The notes beneath the pieces are model-generated. The model was given only the letters and a program-made list of their open reading frames with translations, had not been told where the DNA came from and made no database searches. The position numbers and the translations under genes are program-made. DNA of 62,449 nucleotides from Porphyromonas circumdentaria (lineage in GTDB: Bacteria; Bacteroidota; Bacteroidia; Bacteroidales; Porphyromonadaceae), in NCBI RefSeq assembly GCF_900167105.1, contig NZ_FUXE01000014.1:1-62449 (forward strand). Reading direction: 5' to 3'. Positions 17,946 to 26,390 of this stretch are shown in pieces (position 1 is the stretch's first letter; every line of letters begins with the position of its first letter).

Positions 17946-18800
17946 AAATATTGAGTGAAAGATATTTTTTTGTTCGTGTTACTTGATTTCCTTTGAAATA
18001 CACACACCAAATTGCCATAAAAACTCTCTTAACATTTTAGTCTCTGGGGCTAATCAAAAAAAGAGCGGGAAAAAATCTTCGATTATATCAACCAGATGAT
18101 TTTAACGAAGAATGTACAAGGTATTTCCTCTGATAAACAAAAACAGATTTATACAAGTAATACCCGAATTTTCCCGCAAAGATAGAGTTTTTCTTCTACT
18201 AATCAATAGGGGCATTTATTTCGAAATAAAAATTTAAAGTGGAGAATATCTGGTTCTCCCCCAAAATAAAAGTCTCTCCTATTCTTTTTAGAGCTCTAAC
18301 AACCTCTTTCTGCTACTTCTACATCGTCTACCCTCTATTAGAAAATCTATGCGACACACATAAAAAACTGTTTACTACAGCCTATTACCTCTTTAAGACA
18401 TGAGCACTTCTATATATTCAATCTAAGAATAAAGAAAAACAAAGGTAGAAAGGAGTTTTTCAAAGTATCCTTTTGATGTTTCTTTCAGTCGCAGAATAAT
18501 AAAGAGAGGGACTGATGTTTTTTCTATAAAGATAAAAACCCAATCCCCCTCGACACAACAACTTCAAAAATATCATTCTCAAGAAGAGCACATTTCTGTC
18601 CAACCAGCTACTCTCTCGGCGTATACATGTAGATACACACTACCTATCATCCTCTTTACTTCGGCATACAAACAGATGTAAATACATGAAAAACGCGCCT
18701 CTTACTCTATTTAACGTCATTACAACAATCACCCCTCTAACTCAAAGCGACAAGAAAGGTTTTTAAGACAAAGCTTGCAAGAAGAGTATATTGCTTGTTA
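17946..18800. other. 855-base intergenic region upstream of rho
   Basis: AT-rich, no convincing coding frame or RNA gene. It holds the rho promoter (18177-18206, minus), a probable rho leader of about 225 bases, and a 16-base perfect palindrome TTTATTTCGAAATAAA (18215-18230) just upstream of that promoter. The end of the second LRR gene lies at its right side; I saw no clear terminator for it. Confidence 0.6.
18177..18206 (-). promoter_or_regulatory. Putative rho promoter
   Basis: Read on the minus strand: TTG (18206-18204), 19 bases, then TATCTTTG (18184-18177), a close match to the Bacteroidota pattern. Transcription would begin near 18170, about 225 bases before the rho ATG. A leader this long leaves room for control of rho by its own product. 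Confidence 0.6.
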
Positions 18801-20603
18801 CTAACGAACTATTCGTATCGAGTAAACCTGCTCTACATCGGCAAACTTAACGAAATAAGTTCCCACAGGAAGGCTCTCCACACTCACAGTTTCCACCTCT
18901 TCTCTTAGAGTATCTTGCAGTACAATATTGCCAAAGAGGTTGTAAATAGTGTACTCTCGTCCCAAAGAACCCGAAAGAGTAACCTTTTCGTTTACAACCG
19001 AAGGATATGCTCTAACGGTCTCGAAAGTTGCTTCTACCACCCCATCATCCTTATATCCTTCGTAGGGCAAAGGTTCTCTTTGAACAGAATTCCAATCCCA
19101 TACACTCCATCCCTTTGCCTTTAACTTCTCTACATGAGTCGTAGAACAGCGATTTTCTTCTTTTCCACTTGAGAGGTCTACCACTACCAGTCGTCCCTCC
19201 TCTACTTGAAAGAGACTCTCTACGAGTTTATCCATCGCCTCTCCTTTTATTCTGTTTCCATAACAGAAGACCTCCGAAAGAACTTCCGATTGGAAAAGCA
19301 ACTCTTCAATCAAGTTATCTTCACCTCTAAACTCTCTTAATTTGGACGCATTTCTTAAATCCATCTTTTTGATTTTGTTGCCCGCACAATAGAGGACTTC
19401 TAATTGGGTATTGAGAGATAAATCTATTTCGCTCAACTGACAATTAGCAACATTGAGAGTAACAAGCTTGGGGTTTTTAGAGAGATCCAATTTTTCTATT
19501 CTGGTTTCACCAACTGTCAACTCTTTCAAAAGAGGATTCATAGACACATCTAAAGAAGTTACTCCTGTGCCATTAAATTGTAGGGCAAAAAGGTTGGGAT
19601 ATTTACTTAAATCGATACTTGTCAAGGATGTATTACCAGCACAATCCAATACCTCTAACAGACTATTCTCTGTATAAAGGTTTAAACTCTGTATATCATT
19701 ATTTTCCAGATAGAGTTTCTTTAACTTCGGACTCTTAGAAAGGTCAATACTTGTCAACTGGTTATACTTCAACATTAATTGGATGAGCTCGGGATTGTTG
19801 GAAAAGTTGAGTTCTCTTAGTTTATTATTAGGGGCCCAAAGAGTTTTTAGCTTTTTGAGTCCTGTTAGATCCAATTCAGAAAGAGCGCACTCTCCTACCA
19901 CAAGCTCTTCCATATTGGCTATTCTACTTAAATCCAACGTAAAATTGGTATTACCACTTATATTAAGAGCAGTCAAACTTGAGAGATTTCCTTCTGGAAG
20001 AGACGTAATACTGGTCTGGCTGATATCCATTTTCATCAATGCTTCGACATCTTGAAGCCCCAACTTATCAATAGCAGTATTCCCATTTACACGCAAATCT
20101 CTTAGCTTAGTCATTCCTGTCAAGCCTACTTGAGACAGGAGGTTGTCACTCAAACTTAGTACCTCAAGTCGTGTATTTTGAGATAAGTCTATCTCTCGTA
20201 GTAAGTTTCCCTGCGCAATTAGCTTTATCAAATGCTCATTTTCTCTTACCTTCAAACTTACAAGATCGTTATCAGCACACGACAAAACTGTTACAGGTCC
20301 ATGTATCGTTATTGTTAAGCTCGATTTATCTGTCTCAAAGGAACAAAGACCCGATACAGGACTCGTGGTTGCCTCATTCCAACCCTCCCCCTCATCTTTT
20401 ATACCATCATTATTAAAGTCAATCCAAACCAATGGGCGATTGGCTTCTTCTGCACCCAAAGAAATAGACCAGAAAGGCATCCCCTCTGCACTACTCTCCA
20501 AAATCATCTTCTGACCCTGAGGAGGAGTATCGGCAAAAGCAAGTTGGGTAACAACGAAACTACCCAAGGTAAAACTCAAAGCTATTCGTAAAATGTTTTT
20601 CAT
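18801..20603 (-). CDS. Secreted leucine-rich-repeat protein 2 with EF-hand-like site, type IX cargo
   Basis: 600 residues: signal peptide (1-24, ending LAFA); a short N-terminal domain with an EF-hand/GEVED-like loop DFNNDGIKDEGE (62-73), probably binding calcium; about 17 LRR units (about 100-455) of the LxxLxLxxNxxL kind with many SKNPKL and SLNTQL turns; a closing segment with RIKGEAMDKLVESL and ENRCSTTHVEKLKAKGW (about 455-515); and a type IX C-terminal domain (about 525-600; VSVESLPVGTYFVKF). It should be displayed on the surface. It has a clear promoter of its own. The ligand is unknown. Confidence 0.9.
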   Translation of the reverse strand: MKNILRIALSFTLGSFVVTQLAFADTPPQGQKMILESSAEGMPFWSISLGAEEANRPLVWIDFNNDGIKDEGEGWNEATTSPVSGLCSFETDKSSLTITIHGPVTVLSCADNDLVSLKVRENEHLIKLIAQGNLLREIDLSQNTRLEVLSLSDNLLSQVGLTGMTKLRDLRVNGNTAIDKLGLQDVEALMKMDISQTSITSLPEGNLSSLTALNISGNTNFTLDLSRIANMEELVVGECALSELDLTGLKKLKTLWAPNNKLRELNFSNNPELIQLMLKYNQLTSIDLSKSPKLKKLYLENNDIQSLNLYTENSLLEVLDCAGNTSLTSIDLSKYPNLFALQFNGTGVTSLDVSMNPLLKELTVGETRIEKLDLSKNPKLVTLNVANCQLSEIDLSLNTQLEVLYCAGNKIKKMDLRNASKLREFRGEDNLIEELLFQSEVLSEVFCYGNRIKGEAMDKLVESLFQVEEGRLVVVDLSSGKEENRCSTTHVEKLKAKGWSVWDWNSVQREPLPYEGYKDDGVVEATFETVRAYPSVVNEKVTLSGSLGREYTIYNLFGNIVLQDTLREEVETVSVESLPVGTYFVKFADVEQVYSIRIVR

Positions 20604-20640
20604 TTTCTCTTCTCTACTTTAATTAAATATTATAACATCG

Positions 20641-20673
20641 CAAATATATGAAAATACTGTTTCTAATACCAAA
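20641..20673 (-). promoter_or_regulatory. Promoter of LRR gene 2
   Basis: On the minus strand: TTTG (20673-20670), 21 bases, TATATTTG (20648-20641), a full match to the Bacteroidota promoter consensus. The ATG follows 38 bases after the -7 box. Confidence 0.75.
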
Positions 20674-20710
20674 ATCTTCACTCTCTTGATAAAAAGATTT
20701 TGAGAACGAC

Positions 20711-20760
20711 AAAAAAGAAACACTCTGCAGGACTTTACTATTCAAGCCCGCAGAGTGTTT
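20711..20760 (-). terminator. Rho-independent terminator of LRR gene 3
   Basis: AAACACTCTGC (minus 20760-20750) pairs perfectly with GCAGAGTGTTT (20728-20718), 21-base loop, followed by CTTTTTTG on the minus strand. It lies 57 bases after the LRR gene 3 stop, so genes 2 and 3 are separate units. Confidence 0.88.
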
Positions 20761-20816
20761 AATCAGTATCGGATCTTTCTCTTCCCAGTCAGAAAAGGAA
20801 GAATTTCACCTCTTCA

Positions 20817-23534
20817 TTATAAGATAATAACTTGCGCTTTTTCTCCTACTTTAACGATATACTGCCCAGCAGAAAGGTGCTGTAAATCAAGATTTGTAGT
20901 ACCCTCTGAGTCTGCATATTGACTGTATACAAGGCGTCCATTCATATCGAATAGACAGATAACCTCTCCACCCAACGTATTATTTATCGTAAGTATTTTT
21001 CTCAAACTATCGTAACTTAGGTACCAACTGGAAGAAGTAAACACCTCCTCTTTATGTAGATAATCATCAAACTGTAACAATCCTCCTTCCATACCTATAA
21101 CTTTTTTCATCAGCCAGTTTTTCTTTTTAATCTCCTCTACTTGAGCCTTTGATGCAATATTATTTTCACTCAAACCCTCTTGAGAGCGATTGGAGAAAAT
21201 AATTTCCCCTGCCACTTCATCATACTGGCGGTTACAAATCGTATTAATTATATTCTGGAAACCATCTTCCTTGATAAAATTATTTGTGCAATTCAAATAC
21301 TCAAATCTTGGGTTACCCGAAAGATCCAATGTAGTAATTTGATTTTCAAAACAAAGTACTTCTATAAGAGAACGAAGATTGTTCAACTTCAGACTTTTAA
21401 GTTTATTACGCCCACAATATATGCTCTCAAGAGAATGACAGTCAGAAAGGTCAAGTTCAGTTAATCCATTGTCTATACAATCAATCCTATAAATATCCCC
21501 TTGAATAGAAAATTCCTGATTCTCAACAACATACTTCACAAAAGCATTATTTATAAAGTCGCCCCTGATACCAACAAACTTTATGTCTGGATTAGGTTGA
21601 CGACTCTGAATCATCAGGTATATCGTACTATTGACTGGTTTTTCTGTTCTGAACTTAATCGTGTTGCTTGTGATAACAATAGGCTCTTCTTCTGAATATC
21701 CAGCGTAGGGAATGTTTCCTTTTCCCTTTACATTCTGCATTGTTTGCCACCCTTTTTGACGGGCTTCAAAACTTTGTTTTTTTGTACAAACATTATTCTC
21801 CGTTTCCAATCTTGTATCAATAACCGTTATTTTGCCAAAAATAGGACCCGAACGAGTTGGTAAGAGATTCATTACCTGATCCATTCTTTCTCCTTTAAGC
21901 AAGTTATTTGAGCAATCTATTGTATGAAGAAAATCTGCATGAGAACAGTCTATCGCAGTAAGTTCGTTACCATAGCAATAGAGAGTTTCAATCTCTCCTG
22001 AGATAGTAAATGTCTGTTTTTCAATTACGTATTCAACTGGCTTATCATTTACCCAACTACCTGATAGTCCATCAATATTAACATTGTTTACAGACTTTAT
22101 TCTAAGCTCCACTTTTTCCCCTACTTTTCTCTCGGTAGTGAGTACTATATAAGGTTCTTCTTTCCCCTCATAGTTAACAAGTTTTTCTCCTTGACGAGCC
22201 CTAACCAGCCATCCCTTAGCTTTTAATGACTGTATTTGTCTCTTGTAAAAGATGTTCTGTTCGCTATTATTCAGATTGGCTACTACAAGCTCTCCTTTAG
22301 ACTCCTCATCTGCTCTGTTTACCAAATTAAGACATAAGACCTCTACACCATCTCCTTGCAAGAGATTATTATCGCAGTAAATGCGATATATCTTTTGGTT
22401 GTTGGCGAAATCAAGTTTTTTTATCCTATTGTTAGAGCAATCAAGCTCCTCAAGATCAGGATTGCCAGAGAGGTCAAGGTTTTCAATTTCTGTATTAGCA
22501 CAGTTCAAGTTCTTGAGTTTTTTATTCTCTGTCAGATTAAGACGTTTCAAAGGATTGTTTTTACAATAAACTTCCTCAAGTGCTTTACTATTACGTGTTG
22601 CTAAAGTAATTAGCTTACAGTTATCAACTTTAATCGATTTTACAGTACCTTTTATGGAAATGTCCTGAGATGTAATCTTATAAATATTTCCAGATTGAAG
22701 AGATTCAGAAATCTCAAGGCCTAAAAACTCTATATCTCCTTCTCCCAAAAGAGACATAGGGAAAGTTTCTCCTACTTTCAGTAAAGTCTTTAACTCAATT
22801 TCATCTTTTTCAATCGGGAGATCTCCTCCTTCCGAGCCTTCATAAGCAAGATAGTTTAGCCCATCATAGAACTTGATGCTCCAATTCTTTGACTGTGCAA
22901 GTTTAACTAAAGCTTTCGTACAAATATTTCCCTCAGGTGCACCTAAAGAAAGGTCAATTACACCTAATATACCAGGATAAGATTCTGGAGTTCTATCAGG
23001 CAAAGACTCTATAAGAGTACGCATCTTTTCAGCCTTTATTTTATTATCTATGCAGTACACTCTTGCTACTTTACCTCCGCTGCAGACAACAAAGTCTTCA
23101 AGTTGATTATTTTGAGCATAGACATACTCCAACTGAATATTATTACTCACATCAAGCTCTTTCAGAAAGTTATCTTTTATGGATAAAGAATACAACGATG
23201 GTGCATGAGAAACGTCTATAGACTCTATTTTAGTATTATCAAGATAAAGACTTGTAATATCTCCCTTGAGAGTAATCGTTTGGGTTTCTCCTACAAAGTA
23301 AGAGACATCTTTTCCATTTTGCCACACGCCTCCAGTAACACCTTCAACGGCTACATCTCCATTCGCAGAAGCCCCAAAGGTAATCACCCCTCCAGGAATT
23401 TCTCTTGTTTTGAACACTACTTTCTTCTCTGGAGTTTGTCCATGCGCTAAAGTAAACATTGTGAAAAGAAAGATTCCCCACAAAAAACAAATTTTACTTT
23501 GATGAAAAGTTCTTAAATTCTTTTTCATAGTCAT
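20817..23534 (-). CDS. Secreted modular leucine-rich-repeat protein 3, type IX cargo
   Basis: 905 residues: signal peptide (about 1-32, ending LAHG); four successive modules, each with a beta lead-in (VVFKTREIPGGVITFGA, IELKTLLKVGETFPMSL, IVLTTERKVGEKVELRI, IKFRTEKPVNSTIYLMI), a few LRR units and a closing segment (LPDRTPESYPG then NICTKALVKLAQSKNW in module 1; variants in modules 2-4); then a type IX C-terminal domain (about 830-905) ending HLSAGQYIVKVGEKAQVIIL. Modules 2 and 4 have lost the cysteine of the CT motif (NIFYKRQ, NIASKAQ). It is the longest of three paralogues and probably grew by internal duplication. Surface display is inferred from the sorting domain; function is unknown. Confidence 0.9.
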   Translation of the reverse strand: MTMKKNLRTFHQSKICFLWGIFLFTMFTLAHGQTPEKKVVFKTREIPGGVITFGASANGDVAVEGVTGGVWQNGKDVSYFVGETQTITLKGDITSLYLDNTKIESIDVSHAPSLYSLSIKDNFLKELDVSNNIQLEYVYAQNNQLEDFVVCSGGKVARVYCIDNKIKAEKMRTLIESLPDRTPESYPGILGVIDLSLGAPEGNICTKALVKLAQSKNWSIKFYDGLNYLAYEGSEGGDLPIEKDEIELKTLLKVGETFPMSLLGEGDIEFLGLEISESLQSGNIYKITSQDISIKGTVKSIKVDNCKLITLATRNSKALEEVYCKNNPLKRLNLTENKKLKNLNCANTEIENLDLSGNPDLEELDCSNNRIKKLDFANNQKIYRIYCDNNLLQGDGVEVLCLNLVNRADEESKGELVVANLNNSEQNIFYKRQIQSLKAKGWLVRARQGEKLVNYEGKEEPYIVLTTERKVGEKVELRIKSVNNVNIDGLSGSWVNDKPVEYVIEKQTFTISGEIETLYCYGNELTAIDCSHADFLHTIDCSNNLLKGERMDQVMNLLPTRSGPIFGKITVIDTRLETENNVCTKKQSFEARQKGWQTMQNVKGKGNIPYAGYSEEEPIVITSNTIKFRTEKPVNSTIYLMIQSRQPNPDIKFVGIRGDFINNAFVKYVVENQEFSIQGDIYRIDCIDNGLTELDLSDCHSLESIYCGRNKLKSLKLNNLRSLIEVLCFENQITTLDLSGNPRFEYLNCTNNFIKEDGFQNIINTICNRQYDEVAGEIIFSNRSQEGLSENNIASKAQVEEIKKKNWLMKKVIGMEGGLLQFDDYLHKEEVFTSSSWYLSYDSLRKILTINNTLGGEVICLFDMNGRLVYSQYADSEGTTNLDLQHLSAGQYIVKVGEKAQVIIL

Positions 23535-23997
23535 GTTATTTAGAGTACATACAATTGTCTTTATCTACAAAAAGCTCTTTTCTCCTCAATGAGAATAGAT
23601 TATCTTGAAAAGGTTAGCAAAAGGAGTAAAGCAAGTTTCTAAAAAAATAAAGAATCGCGTAGCAATTTAACCGAAAATAAAAATTCCCACACAAGTCTAT
23701 TATTCCAGACTCCTTTTGAAACTTTGGCACGCAAGTTAATAATTTTTGAACAAAAAAAAGAACTTAAACGCAGGGAAAGAGCAAAAAAACAGAGATAGTA
23801 ATATATAAACTCACACAAAAAAAGATTTAACTCTTGGAAGAAAAGAAAGAGAGCAACCTGTCTATGTACTTAAAAATTCCTATACAACATAAATATCCAC
23901 AAAACGTTAATCGCCTTTATTGTAGACAAAGTACCAATAAAGGGAGAGAGAAAAATCGTTTCTTTAAAAGAGGTAACCCTCCCCCAATAAATACTAT
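23535..23997. other. 463-base intergenic region
   Basis: Contains the upstream region of LRR gene 3 and the downstream region of the MBOAT gene. A 9-bp inverted repeat, CCTTTATTG (23914-23922) and CAATAAAGG (23935-23943), 55 bases past the MBOAT stop, may be a weak terminator. A possible but imperfect -7 box for LRR gene 3 is TAACTTGC (minus, 23738-23731). No gene seen. Confidence 0.5.
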
Positions 23998-25545
23998 CTA
24001 AAATTGAAAGTAAATAAAGGGTTGTATCTCTGCGGAGCGCATTTGGATAATCACAACTATTAGTAGTAAGATAATCGCAACTTGCCAAGAGAATTTAGCT
24101 CGAGTAAAAAACAAGCGGAACCGTCTCTCTGAACGATGAGAAGTGAAGTGTAAAAGATATCCCACCACCATTAAAACAAAGACTAACTTATACCCTGCCA
24201 CAAATTGGAAAAAGACTTCGGGGTGGAAGTTGGTATAAATCTGATGAATCACATCTCTGGCAATCTCCATCGAATCTGCCCTAAAGAAAATCCATGCAAA
24301 ACAAACCAAATGAAAAGTGATAAGGCGGCCCATCCATCGTCTCCACTTGGGCAATTCGTCTGCGTTGCGTGTGGAACTTGGCACTAAAGAAGACCAAAGT
24401 TTATGCAGTGCCAAAGCCAAACCATGCAGAGCACCCCAGAGAATAAAGCGCAAAGCAGCTCCATGCCAAAGTCCTCCCAAGAGCATCGTAATCATCAGAT
24501 TAATATAAGTACGCAACTTGCCCTTTCGATTTCCGCCCAGAGGGATATAGAGGTAGTCTCTAAGCCATGTAGAAAGAGAGATATGCCATCTACGCCAAAA
24601 CTCCGTGATACTTGCCGATTGATAGGGTGAGTCAAAATTGATATTAAACCTAAAACCTAATAGCAAGGCTATACCTATGGCCATATCGGAATAGCCCGAG
24701 AAGTCGCAATAAATCTGTAAGGCATACCCATAAACCCCCAACAGATTTTCTAACCCCGTATAGAGAGAGGGAGCATCGAATATACGATCTACAAAGTTGA
24801 GGCTTATATAATCAGAAATAATAGCCTTCTTGAACAAGCCGCTGATTATCAAAGCTAATGCCTCTCCATACTCAGCTTTAGAAAGAGAGGGTTTGCGATT
24901 AATTTGGGGGATAAAGTCCTTTGCTCGGACAATTGGACCAGCGACCAGTTGAGGAAAGAAAGAGACATAGAAAACGTAGTCAATCCACCTTCTTAGAGGT
25001 TTAATCTCTCCTCTATACAAGTCTATGATATAACTCATCGTCTGGAAAGTATAGAACGAGATTCCAGCAGGTAAGACGATATCCCAATTATTCCACTCTC
25101 CGACAGTCCAGTCGGGACGTATTACCGCAGCACCCAAGGTATTAAGAGCATCGAAAAATAAAGACCCCAGAAAATTGAAGTACTTAAAATAAGCCAGTAC
25201 GCCCAGATTAATGCACATACTTGCAATAACATAGCGGCGACGCCTATTCTTATGAGGCTCTTTCTCCATCATTAAACCGATGATGAAATCGCTCGTTGCA
25301 GCAAAAAGTAAGAGAAAAACATACAATCCGCTACTCTTGTAATAGAAAAAGAGAGAAAACAGTGCTACGTAAACAATCCGCAGGAACTTATTTTGCCTGA
25401 GAAGCCCATATATAGGGAGGAAGAGCAAAAAGGCAAAAAAGAAAAGCCCACTTGAAAAAATCATTGGAGAAGAAGAATCGTAGGTCAATAGATCCGACAC
25501 TCTGCCCCAATCAAGACTATCAATAAAGTTGTCGATAAACTCCAT
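23998..25545 (-). CDS. MBOAT-family membrane O-acyltransferase (AlgI-like)
   Basis: 515-residue polytopic inner-membrane protein with about 10-12 hydrophobic segments. Family features: VLPAGISFYTFQTMSYIIDLYRG, QLVAGPIVRAKDF, YCDFSGYSDMAIG, SITEFWRRWHISLSTWLRDY with His321, and LLGGLWHGA with the catalytic His361. AlgI/PatA-type enzymes pass acetyl groups across the membrane to a periplasmic acetyl-transferring SGNH protein. Two SGNH proteins are encoded directly upstream (23-base gap), so this is the last gene of a three-gene O-acetylation operon. The acceptor (peptidoglycan, capsule or LPS glycan) cannot be read from sequence. Confidence 0.93.
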   Translation of the reverse strand: MEFIDNFIDSLDWGRVSDLLTYDSSSPMIFSSGLFFFAFLLFLPIYGLLRQNKFLRIVYVALFSLFFYYKSSGLYVFLLLFAATSDFIIGLMMEKEPHKNRRRRYVIASMCINLGVLAYFKYFNFLGSLFFDALNTLGAAVIRPDWTVGEWNNWDIVLPAGISFYTFQTMSYIIDLYRGEIKPLRRWIDYVFYVSFFPQLVAGPIVRAKDFIPQINRKPSLSKAEYGEALALIISGLFKKAIISDYISLNFVDRIFDAPSLYTGLENLLGVYGYALQIYCDFSGYSDMAIGIALLLGFRFNINFDSPYQSASITEFWRRWHISLSTWLRDYLYIPLGGNRKGKLRTYINLMITMLLGGLWHGAALRFILWGALHGLALALHKLWSSLVPSSTRNADELPKWRRWMGRLITFHLVCFAWIFFRADSMEIARDVIHQIYTNFHPEVFFQFVAGYKLVFVLMVVGYLLHFTSHRSERRFRLFFTRAKFSWQVAIILLLIVVIIQMRSAEIQPFIYFQF

Positions 25546-25568
25546 GTATGTTCACTCTGCTGCCCCTA

Positions 25569-26390
25569 TTATGCAATAGGATTGGTGTTTTGCTCTTCTA
25601 TCATCTGAACGAGGGCACTCGCTATAATCTCTCCATGCTTAGCATAACCCTCAATAGTATAGTGCGTTCTATCTCTGTACATCCAACCTCTATCCAACCA
25701 CAATTTAGCCTCCTGCTCATCTCCTATTGTGGCGTACAAATCTATGTATGCACAGTCGTACGAGACTGCCAGTTCGCTCATAAGATTAGCAGCTATCACA
25801 GTATTACTATTGTAGGTGTAAGAGGTGATACTTCTATATCTTCTTTTTCCTCTCTTCCTTTTGGCTTTGGCAACACGCTTGGACAAACGCAGGAAGTTAG
25901 GAGGAGGAGAAGTGAGAACAACAGGTAAATCAGGCATTTTCTGAAATAACAAAGAGAGAAAAGTATTCATGTTCTCCCTCAAACAATCGGGCGAAAACTT
26001 AAAGGTATAAGAGTCATTTGTACCCAAAGATATAATAAGCAAATCGGGCTTCTCCTGCAAGATACGCTCTATCTCTTCGTCGGTGTTATAAGTAAGAAAA
26101 GTAGCTCCGTTGATACCTCTATGGGAAACAGAAACAGCGTCTCCATAAAGACGGTCCATTTGACTTTGAATAGGGGCGGTGGTAAAGCCATTCGTTATAT
26201 GACTATCTCCGATATGAAGGATGCGTACGGGAGTATTGGTCTCTTTACTTTCTCTTATTGACTGCCAAAGCGTCTGAAAGTTCTTATTCGACGGCTGATG
26301 CCAAATCTTATTTTTATCGCTTTTCTCTGCCCACCCGACCTGGAATACCATTATAAATAACAGAGAAAGCAAGCTAATTTTTAATCGCAT
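25569..26390 (-). CDS. Periplasmic SGNH/GDSL hydrolase, O-acetylation cassette
   Basis: 273 residues with a cleavable signal peptide (about 1-21, ending VGWA). SGNH blocks: ILHIGDSHITNGF (nucleophile Ser), SHRGINGATF (Gly), LIISLGTNDSYTF (Asn), and DRTHYTIEGYAKHGE (Asp-x-x-His). It may transfer or remove acetyl groups on a cell-envelope glycan. Its start overlaps the 3' end of the upstream SGNH gene by 17 bases and the MBOAT gene follows after 23 bases, so the three are co-translated. It is similar in build to PatB-like acetyltransferases/esterases, but assignment to either is inference. Confidence 0.9.
   Translation of the reverse strand: MRLKISLLSLLFIMVFQVGWAEKSDKNKIWHQPSNKNFQTLWQSIRESKETNTPVRILHIGDSHITNGFTTAPIQSQMDRLYGDAVSVSHRGINGATFLTYNTDEEIERILQEKPDLLIISLGTNDSYTFKFSPDCLRENMNTFLSLLFQKMPDLPVVLTSPPPNFLRLSKRVAKAKRKRGKRRYRSITSYTYNSNTVIAANLMSELAVSYDCAYIDLYATIGDEQEAKLWLDRGWMYRDRTHYTIEGYAKHGEIIASALVQMIEEQNTNPIA

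Noticed and set aside
23870-24088. 72-codon frame on the minus strand overlapping the MBOAT end
   Set aside because: Overlaps the C-terminal membrane segments of the MBOAT gene in another frame; no supporting features.
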